Source: Pseudolachnospira sp964507035 (GTDB lineage: Bacteria > Bacillota > Clostridia > Lachnospirales > Lachnospiraceae). From it: a stretch of DNA of 6,101 bases. The notes beneath the pieces are model-generated. The model was not told where the DNA came from, made no database searches, and was given only the letters and a program-made list of their open reading frames with translations. Location: NCBI GenBank assembly GCA_964507035.1, contig CAZDOQ010000088.1:1-6101 (forward strand), written 5' to 3'. Position 1 is the stretch's first letter; every line of letters begins with the position of its first letter. The translations under genes were made by a program, and so were the position numbers. Positions 1 to 4,534 of the stretch are shown here, in pieces.

Positions 1-37
1 GGGGATAATTCTGCGGAAACTCAAGGAAATGTAGGTC

Positions 38-66
38 TTGCAGAAATTGTTTATTTGTGTTAAACT
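38..66 (+). promoter_or_regulatory. Putative SigA promoter for the glmS leader transcript
   Basis: TTGCAG at 38-43 (-35, 3 of 6 consensus) is followed after exactly 17 bp by TAAACT at 61-66 (-10, 4 of 6). The -10 is preceded by TGT at 58-60, which matches the extended -10 motif TGn and can compensate for a weak -35. The predicted start is near 73, which would put about 50 nt of leader ahead of the ribozyme cleavage site. It is the only reasonable promoter seen between 1 and 122. The call rests on motif match and spacing alone. Confidence 0.5.
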
Positions 67-78
67 GTTTAACAGTTT
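59..78. promoter_or_regulatory. Two interlocking perfect palindromes, operator-like
   Basis: GTTAAAC-T-GTTTAAC (59-73) is a perfect 7-1-7 inverted repeat centred on 66. AAACTGTT-T-AACAGTTT (62-78) is a perfect 8-1-8 inverted repeat centred on 70. They share most of their bases and cover the putative -10 and transcription start. A symmetric site in this position is typical of a repressor operator. I do not recognise the binding family. An RNA hairpin is less likely because the spacer is only one base and the transcript probably starts inside the repeat. Confidence 0.45.
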
Positions 79-88
79 GTAGAAAAAA

Positions 89-103
89 GGAGGCTACAGC
101 AGT
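89..103 (+). promoter_or_regulatory. Candidate antiterminator strand, 5' of the ribozyme cleavage site
   Basis: GGAGGCTACAGCAGT is complementary to 386-404. The blocks are 96-103 with 386-393 (8 bp), 92-95 with 396-399 (4 bp) and 89-91 with 402-404 (3 bp). The only interruptions are two 2-nt CA bulges on the downstream strand. The target includes the complete 5' arm of the intrinsic terminator at 395-422. The segment also contains a Shine-Dalgarno-like AAAAAAGGAGG (83-93), but no ATG, GTG or TTG lies at a working distance behind it, so an RNA-structural role is more likely than translation. The complementarity is seen directly; the regulatory role is inferred. Confidence 0.45.
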
Positions 104-121
104 AAAACAGAATATGGATCA

Positions 122-280
122 AGCGCCATGCACCTTTCTGGAACGGAAGCCATAAAGAAAGGTTGACGAGGAGAAGAGATAATCGAAATGTTCGGCGGGT
201 ACTCTTCCATGCCGCTTCGGGCGTGAGATGTATTTTGAAATATGCGGGTAACTGCAAAACAACCAAAATACAACCGAAGC
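122..280 (+). ncRNA. glmS ribozyme: glmS glucosamine-6-phosphate-activated ribozyme
   Basis: This is a self-cleaving riboswitch that uses GlcN6P as cofactor to cut the glmS mRNA, feeding back on amino-sugar synthesis. The cleavage site is the A|GCGCC junction, between 122 and 123. Conserved core blocks are GTTGACGAGG (162-171), TAATCGA (180-186) and TTCGGCGGGT (191-200). Helices can be drawn in the family order. P1 is 132-139 with 156-163 (8 bp). P2 is 173-178 with 202-207. P3.1 is 208-212 with 221-225, in pseudoknot with P3 at 214-220 with 274-280 (7 bp). P4 is 229-237 with 264-272 (9 bp). All the parts needed for activity appear to be present. The known consequence of cleavage in Bacillus is RNase J decay of the 5'-OH product. 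The 3' limit is set at the end of P3. Confidence 0.96.
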
Positions 281-331
281 AGTCATTTTTGTGTACAGTT
301 TTTCAGAACCGGCTGCTCTACAAAAATGACT
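281..331 (+). promoter_or_regulatory. Perfect 12-bp leader hairpin abutting ribozyme helix P3
   Basis: AGTCATTTTTGT (281-292) pairs perfectly with ACAAAAATGACT (320-331), enclosing a 27-nt loop. It begins on the base after the P3 3' strand, so it could stack on the ribozyme. No U-run follows, so it is not a terminator. Its loop segment ACCGGCTG (308-315) is complementary to 404-411 in the apical part of the terminator (8 bp, one G-U pair). It could act as a transcription pause, a spacer or a competing structure. The function is unknown. Confidence 0.6.
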
Positions 332-385
332 TAAAACCAACCTAAACCGTAGACAAAAACGGGAACTTTTGAAACTGAACAGAAA

Positions 386-404
386 ACTGCTGTCAAGCCC
401 ATCC
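386..404 (+). promoter_or_regulatory. Candidate antiterminator 3' strand, overlapping the terminator arm
   Basis: ACTGCTGT-ca-AGCC-ca-TCC is the partner of 89-103. Bases 395-404 are also the ascending arm of the intrinsic terminator, so the two structures are mutually exclusive. That exclusivity is what an antiterminator needs. The first strand is made some 280 nt earlier and lies on the fragment that ribozyme cleavage releases. Confidence 0.45.
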
Positions 405-422
405 GGCCGGTCGGCTTTTTTT
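395..422 (+). terminator. Intrinsic terminator inside the glmS leader
   Basis: AAGCC (395-399) pairs with GGCTT (413-417). The apical part is CCGG/CCGG (403-410) or a shifted equivalent, and a run of seven T follows (416-422). It lies between the ribozyme and glmS, 81 bases before the glmS start, and no promoter is evident between it and the gene. If active, glmS expression depends on read-through. The stem has an internal mismatch region, so its efficiency may be partial. Confidence 0.6.
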
Positions 423-488
423 CTGTGCGCTCTGCGGCCGGAGAAGCAAATCCGGCTGGAACAACATCCAATTAAAACAGAATCAAAA

Positions 489-493
489 AGGAG
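489..493 (+). promoter_or_regulatory. glmS ribosome binding site
   Basis: AGGAG inside AAAAAGGAG lies 10 nt before the ATG at 504. This decides the start. An in-frame TTG at 369 would add 45 residues, has no such site, and would bury the catalytic cysteine, which must be the mature N-terminus. Confidence 0.85.
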
Positions 494-503
494 TCAAAGA
501 AAT

Positions 504-2324
504 ATGTGTGGAATTATTGGATATACAGGACCTCTTATGGCCCGGGACGTGATCCTGCAGGGACTGCATCAGCTGGAGTACCGTGGCTATGACAGCGCCG
601 GTCTGGCGCTGCTCACCGACGGCGGGGAGATGTACCTGCGGAAAAAGGTGGGTCAGGTCTCCGCGCTGGAGGCAGTCTGCGAGCCGGGCATCCCTGCCCA
701 CTGCGGGATCGGTCACACCCGCTGGGCCACCCACGGCGGTGTCACCGACGCCAATGCCCATCCCCACGCGGTGGGCAAGGTAGTCCTTCTGCATAATGGG
801 ATCATTGAGAACTATCACACCATCAGCCGTCAGTTTGGCTTTGAAGGCCTGGCCACCTCTGAGACGGACACAGAAGTGGCTGCCCAGCTGATCAACTATT
901 ATTATGAGCAGACCTGCGATCCCTATGAGGCCATTCGCCGTTCCATTGAGATCATTGAGGGTTCCTATGCTTTCTGTATCCTGTTTACAGATATCCCGGA
1001 CACCATCTATTCCATCCGGAACGTGAGCCCGCTGGTGGCCGCCAACTCCTCCCAGGGTTCCTTCATCGCCTCCGACGTGACAGCGCTGATCTCCTACACC
1101 AAGGAATATTTTGTGGTGCCGGAGCAGCATATTCTCACCATCACCCGGGATCAGATCCGCATGGAGACCCTGGAAGGCACTGTGGTGGAGCCGGAAATGC
1201 TGGAGGTGACCTGGGACGTGGAGGCGGCCCAAAAAGGCGGCTATCCTCATTTCATGCTGAAAGAGATCCACGAGCAGCCGGATGTGTTCCAGAAGACCGT
1301 GCTGCCCAGACTGCGGGATGGTCTTCCCAACTTTGACGCGGAGGGGGTTCCGGATTCTCTATTCCAAAACTGCCGTTCCATCCAGGTGGTAGCCTGCGGG
1401 ACCGCCATGTACGCCGGCATGGTGGGCCGGGCCATCATCGAGATGCAGCTGCGGATTCCGGTGACGGTCTCCATCGCCTCCGAATTCCGCTATGACGAGC
1501 CTCTCTTGGACAAAGACACCCTGGTGATTGTGGTTTCCCAGTCCGGCGAAACCATTGACACCCTGGCGGCTCTCCGGCTGGCCAAATCCTGCGGCTGCCC
1601 AGTGCTCTCCATTGTCAACGTCAAAGGCTCCACCATTGCCCGGGAAAGCGACTATGTGCTCTACACCCACGCAGGCCCGGAGATCGCCGTGGCCAGTACC
1701 AAGGCGTATATGGTGCAGCTGGCAGTCTTCTATCTCATTGCCGCCCGGATGATGCTGGTTCGGGGTATAGCCAGCGAGGATGTGGTGAAGGAGTTCATCT
1801 CCTCTCTGGTCAAGGCGCCGGCGTGGATCCGGGATGCCCTGCAGCAGGGGGATATTCTCCGGAAGCAGGCGGAGAAAATGGCCTTCTCCCGGGATGCCTT
1901 TTACATTGGCCGGGGGCTGGACTATGCCTTCTCCCTGGAAGGAGCCCTGAAACTCAAGGAAATCTCCTATATCCATGCGGAGGCCTACGCGGCCGGGGAG
2001 TTGAAACACGGCACCATCGCCCTCATTGAACCGGGAGTACCGGTGGTCGCCCTGGCCACCCAGGACAAAATCTTTAACAAGACCATCTCCAATGTCCGGG
2101 AGGTAAAGGCCCGGGGAGCCTATGTGATCCTGATCACCAAGAAGGGGGCTTCCGTCTCTTCCGAGGTGTGCGATATTCACCTGGAGATCCCGGTGGAGGA
2201 TGACCGCTTTACCGTCTTCCCCTGCGCCGTTTTATGGCAGCTTTTGGCCTACTATACCGCCTACGCCAAGGGGTATGACATGGATAAACCCCGGAACCTG
2301 GCCAAATCGGTGACAGTAGAATAA
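504..2324 (+). CDS. glmS: Glutamine--fructose-6-phosphate aminotransferase (isomerizing)
   Basis: GlmS makes glucosamine-6-phosphate from fructose-6-phosphate and glutamine in the cytoplasm, the committed step to UDP-GlcNAc and peptidoglycan. The protein has 606 residues, the usual size. The N-terminal Ntn glutaminase domain (about 2-220) begins MCGIIGYTG; Cys2 becomes the N-terminal nucleophile after Met removal. It also shows EYRGYDSAG (25-33), HTRWATHG (71-78), HNGIIENY (97-104) and SETDTE (119-124). Two SIS sugar-isomerase domains follow, near 290-420 (VACGTA 296-301, SQSGET 345-350) and 455-595. Expected active-site residues of the isomerase are present: K483, E486, H491, H502 and, in the C-terminal DKPRNLAKSVTVE, K601. 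All sit two positions below their E. coli counterparts, so the enzyme looks fully functional. The gene stands alone on this strand, behind a ribozyme-terminator leader, and converges on the rluD-like gene with only 36 bp between stops. Confidence 0.98.
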   Translation: MCGIIGYTGPLMARDVILQGLHQLEYRGYDSAGLALLTDGGEMYLRKKVGQVSALEAVCEPGIPAHCGIGHTRWATHGGVTDANAHPHAVGKVVLLHNGIIENYHTISRQFGFEGLATSETDTEVAAQLINYYYEQTCDPYEAIRRSIEIIEGSYAFCILFTDIPDTIYSIRNVSPLVAANSSQGSFIASDVTALISYTKEYFVVPEQHILTITRDQIRMETLEGTVVEPEMLEVTWDVEAAQKGGYPHFMLKEIHEQPDVFQKTVLPRLRDGLPNFDAEGVPDSLFQNCRSIQVVACGTAMYAGMVGRAIIEMQLRIPVTVSIASEFRYDEPLLDKDTLVIVVSQSGETIDTLAALRLAKSCGCPVLSIVNVKGSTIARESDYVLYTHAGPEIAVASTKAYMVQLAVFYLIAARMMLVRGIASEDVVKEFISSLVKAPAWIRDALQQGDILRKQAEKMAFSRDAFYIGRGLDYAFSLEGALKLKEISYIHAEAYAAGELKHGTIALIEPGVPVVALATQDKIFNKTISNVREVKARGAYVILITKKGASVSSEVCDIHLEIPVEDDRFTVFPCAVLWQLLAYYTAYAKGYDMDKPRNLAKSVTVE

Positions 2325-2360
2325 CCATTTCCTGTTTTCCTGTGGATTTTACGAAAACCT

Positions 2361-3281
2361 TTAGCTTTTCCCGCCAAGAATCTGAAGCAAGTCCTGGAAA
2401 TAGGCCGGAAGCGGCGCTTCCCGTTCCAAATATTGACCGGCCCGGGGGTGGATCAATCCCAGAACGCCGGCGTGGAGGGTCTGTCCTTCCAGGTGAAAAG
2501 GGGACTTTCTGGCTCCGTACAGCGGATCTCCCAGCAGCGGATGCTGCTGCCATGTCATATGGACCCGGATCTGATGGGTACGTCCGGTTTCCAGACGGCA
2601 CTCAATATAGGTATAGTGTTCAAACCGCTGGAGCACCCGGTAGTGGGTGACGGCCCGCTTTCCCCGAACCGGATCCACCGCCATTTTTAACCGGTTGGTG
2701 CGGCTCCGGGCAATGGGCTGATCAATAGTACCCTCCTCTTCCCGGAGCACCCCATGGACAATGGCGCGGTACCGCCGGGTAATGGTATGCTCCGCCAGCT
2801 GCCGTGCCACATGGTTGTGGGCAAAATCATTTTTACAGACCACCAAAAGCCCCGTGGTATCCCGGTCGATCCGGTGGACAATACCGGGGCGCTGCACGCC
2901 GTTGATGCCGGACAGCTCGTTCCCACAGTGGTACAGCAGCCCGTTCACCAGCGTTCCCCGGGGATGTCCCGGCGCCGGATGCACCACCATCCCCTTGGGC
3001 TTATTGATAAAGAGCAGATCCTTATCTTCGTAGACGATCTCCAGCGGAATAGGTTCCGGCTCCACCGACAGCGGTTCCGGTTCCGGCAGATCCAGGAGAA
3101 TCTCCTCCCCGCCGGACAGACGGTAGTTGCTCCTGACCGGCTTCTGATTTGCCAGAACGCGCCCTTCCTTGATCAGTTTCTGCAGATAAGAACGGGACAG
3201 TTCCTCAAACTGCTCCGCCAGCCAGGCGTCCAGCCGCTTTCCCCGGGCCGCCTCCCCAGCCTGCAGGTATTCCCGATTCAT
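2361..3281 (-). CDS. rluD: RluA-family 23S rRNA pseudouridine synthase (RluD/YlyB type)
   Basis: This enzyme converts uridine to pseudouridine in 23S rRNA. The 306-residue protein has the RluD layout. An N-terminal S4 RNA-binding domain (about 14-75, RLDAWLAEQF...SRSYLQKLIKEGRV) is followed by the catalytic domain. The family motif HRIDRDTTGLL (136-146) carries the catalytic Asp139. Also visible are NKPKGMVVHPAPGH (93-106), GRTHQIRVH (233-241), GDPLYG (251-256) and the C-terminal HAGVLG. The common GHP before the GDPLYG block reads QHP here, a minor variation. The start is the ATG at 3281 that overlaps the lspA stop as ATGA, 10 nt behind a strong AGGAGG. An in-frame upstream extension exists inside lspA but lacks such a site. 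The gene is translationally coupled to lspA, an order also found in Bacillus (lspA-ylyB). The exact uridine targets cannot be told from sequence. Confidence 0.93.
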   Translation of the reverse strand: MNREYLQAGEAARGKRLDAWLAEQFEELSRSYLQKLIKEGRVLANQKPVRSNYRLSGGEEILLDLPEPEPLSVEPEPIPLEIVYEDKDLLFINKPKGMVVHPAPGHPRGTLVNGLLYHCGNELSGINGVQRPGIVHRIDRDTTGLLVVCKNDFAHNHVARQLAEHTITRRYRAIVHGVLREEEGTIDQPIARSRTNRLKMAVDPVRGKRAVTHYRVLQRFEHYTYIECRLETGRTHQIRVHMTWQQHPLLGDPLYGARKSPFHLEGQTLHAGVLGLIHPRAGQYLEREAPLPAYFQDLLQILGGKS

Positions 3282-3796
3282 CCGGTGTGCTCCTCCTTTT
3301 CCCGCTTCTTTTGGGATCTGAGAAAAGACCATTCCTCCTCTTTGTAGTAGAACAGGAGCAACAGCGCCGCCATAATGGTCCCCATGGTCACATAACAGTC
3401 CGCCACATTGAAAATGGGAAAATCAATCAGCTTGAAATATAAAAAGTCGATGACATAGCCCAGACGCACCCGGTCGATCATATTGCCCAAGGCCCCGGCC
3501 TCCACCACCACGCAGAGGACCCGGAGGGGGAGGAAACGGCGGGTTTTGGGCAGTTTTATAAAGAGCCACGCCAAAAGCGCCATAATGATGGCGGTGACCA
3601 CCAAAAACACCCACCGCTGATTCTGAAAGATCCCGAAAGCCGCGCCCCGGTTGGTGGTAAACTGCAACTCAAAAACTCCCTCCCACAGAGGGATGGGGGA
3701 CTGTCCCTGCAGATAATTCACCGCCAACTGCTTGGTCCACTGGTCCAGACCGGTGAGAGCAGCCACCCCCAGGATCGCCCATACAATACGTTTCAT
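3278..3796 (-). CDS. lspA: Lipoprotein signal peptidase (signal peptidase II)
   Basis: LspA is an integral membrane aspartic protease that removes signal peptides from prolipoproteins after diacylglyceryl addition to the lipobox cysteine. The protein has 172 residues. Family signatures are LDQWTK (17-22), TTNRGAAFGIF (47-57), GALGNMIDRVRLGYVIDF (101-118) and FNVADCYVTMG (129-139). By comparison with solved LspA structures, the catalytic pair is D117 (VIDF) and D133 (NVAD); D108 in GNMIDR is also conserved. Four hydrophobic segments fit the family: near 4-16, 63-81, 91-105 and 135-150. The charged C-terminal tail (KEEEW...KKREKEEHTG) is longer than in many relatives and contains the next gene's ribosome binding site. 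The start at 3796 has AAAGGA 12 nt upstream. The gene is first of a tight pair with the rluD-like gene, and its leader abuts a terminator-like hairpin. Confidence 0.96.
   Translation of the reverse strand: MKRIVWAILGVAALTGLDQWTKQLAVNYLQGQSPIPLWEGVFELQFTTNRGAAFGIFQNQRWVFLVVTAIIMALLAWLFIKLPKTRRFLPLRVLCVVVEAGALGNMIDRVRLGYVIDFLYFKLIDFPIFNVADCYVTMGTIMAALLLLFYYKEEEWSFLRSQKKREKEEHTG
3292..3297 (-). promoter_or_regulatory. Ribosome binding site of the rluD-like gene
   Basis: AGGAGG within AAAAGGAGGA lies 10 nt before the ATG at 3281, inside the last codons of lspA. It fixes the rluD start over the in-frame extension beginning at 3332, and it indicates coupled translation. Confidence 0.85.
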
Positions 3797-3816
3797 AACA
3801 ACTCGGATTCCTTTCT

Positions 3817-3856
3817 AAAAAAGCCATTCCCGGGACGCATCCCAAAGAATGGCTTT
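3817..3856 (-). terminator. Terminator-like hairpin between sepF and lspA
   Basis: On the - strand, AAAGCCATTC (3856-3847) pairs perfectly with GAATGGCTTT (3829-3820), a 10-bp stem. An inner GGGA/TCCC stem is capped by a four-base loop. The descending arm runs into six T (3822-3817). It starts 15 nt after the sepF stop. The lspA ribosome binding site AGAAAGGA begins on the very next base (3816-3809), leaving no room for a separate promoter after it. It may be partial, setting lspA-rluD expression below sepF, or it may be an mRNA-processing or stability hairpin. Confidence 0.65.
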
Positions 3857-3871
3857 CCTGTCATGTTCTTC

Positions 3872-4408
3872 TTAGAGATCTAAGCTGAGAGAACTTTCCT
3901 TGCCACCCACCATATCCTGAAAATCCCCGGAAAGTTCAATATTGCTGGGGGTGACAATGAATATGTAGTTGGAAATCTTCTGCAGATTTCCGTTCATAGA
4001 ATAGCAGGCGCCGGAGGTAAAGTCAATGATCCGCTGGGCCAGATCCACGTGGACCCCTTCCATATTGATCACCACTGCTCTCCCGCTCAGGAGAATATCA
4101 CAGACTTCCCGGACATCATCAATGGAGGCCGGTTTTACCATACAGACTTCCATGTTGCTGCGGGAGCGCATGGGCACCACGTTGCTGCCAGCGGTGCGTT
4201 TGACGCGCAGAGGACGCTGCTCTTTTTCCGGGGGGAGTTCCATGTCCTCCTCATCCCGGACATGAGAGGCTTTTTTTCGGCCAAAACGGGAAGTCTTGGG
4301 GGCCGGCTCTTCCTCCTCAAAATCGTCCTCCATATCAAAATCATCCTCATCGTCATAGTCGTCGTTGAGTTTCATGGAATTCAAAAATTTATCAATGATA
4401 TTCGCCAT
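3872..4408 (-). CDS. sepF: Cell division protein SepF
   Basis: SepF is a cytoplasmic Z-ring protein that binds FtsZ, polymerises into rings and anchors them to the membrane. The 178-residue form starts MANIIDKFLNSM, an amphipathic helix suited to membrane attachment. A highly acidic linker follows (about 16-36, D/E rich with phenylalanines), then a basic stretch (41-46 and 68-84). The SepF core (about 86-163) contains VVINMEGV (112-119), RIIDFTSGACYSM (126-138) and IFIVTPSNIELSG (149-161), closely matching the family's C-terminal FtsZ-binding domain. I chose the ATG at 4408 because GGGAG (4422-4418) sits 9 nt before it. The in-frame ATG at 4417 would abut that site directly and add only MDE. 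A near-consensus promoter lies just upstream and a terminator-like hairpin follows. In most Firmicutes sepF is followed by yggT, ylmH and divIVA; here lspA comes next. Confidence 0.95.
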   Translation of the reverse strand: MANIIDKFLNSMKLNDDYDDEDDFDMEDDFEEEEPAPKTSRFGRKKASHVRDEEDMELPPEKEQRPLRVKRTAGSNVVPMRSRSNMEVCMVKPASIDDVREVCDILLSGRAVVINMEGVHVDLAQRIIDFTSGACYSMNGNLQKISNYIFIVTPSNIELSGDFQDMVGGKESSLSLDL

Positions 4409-4452
4409 CTCATCCATCTCCCGTCTGATTTGGACCCTCCCGGGCCTTTTCT

Positions 4453-4481
4453 ATTATCTTCTTTTTTTCCGTTCCTGTCAA
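4453..4481 (-). promoter_or_regulatory. Near-consensus SigA promoter for sepF
   Basis: On the - strand, TTGACA (4481-4476, 6 of 6) is followed by a 17-bp purine-rich spacer and GATAAT (4458-4453, 5 of 6 to TATAAT). The predicted start near 4446 gives a short leader of about 38 nt before sepF. It lies in the 126-bp gap after the HlyD-like gene, so sepF (and lspA-rluD by read-through) can be expressed independently of that gene. Confidence 0.85.
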
Positions 4482-4534
4482 CCGGAAAATGCTTGAATTT
4501 CCAAATCTGTGCATGAAAAAATCATCTGAAACCA

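Noticed and set aside
114..155. 13-codon ATG frame downstream of AAAAAAGGAGG
   Set aside because: The spacing of 20 nt is too long and the frame crosses the ribozyme cleavage site; no sign of a leader peptide.
163..345. 60-residue open frame on the + strand in the leader
   Set aside because: It lies over the ribozyme core and the following hairpin; the base conservation there is explained by RNA structure.
437..456. GCCGGA/TCCGGC hairpin after the leader terminator
   Set aside because: It has only 6 bp and an eight-base loop with no T-run, and it lies after the terminator, so it is poorly placed as an antiterminator. It may be incidental to GC-rich sequence.
369..503. In-frame TTG-initiated 45-residue N-terminal extension of GlmS
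   Set aside because: It overlaps the leader terminator and has no ribosome binding site. GlmS needs Cys2 at the mature N-terminus, so the ATG at 504 is the start.
483..1271. Long - strand open frame antisense to glmS, and similar frames at 1359-2180 and 5117-5950
   Set aside because: They mirror GC-rich coding sequence of clearly identified genes, have no ribosome binding site evidence and match no recognisable protein.
3282..3332. 17-residue upstream extension of the RluD-like protein
   Set aside because: It lies within the lspA coding sequence. The ATGA overlap with AGGAGG 10 nt upstream is a much better start at 3281.
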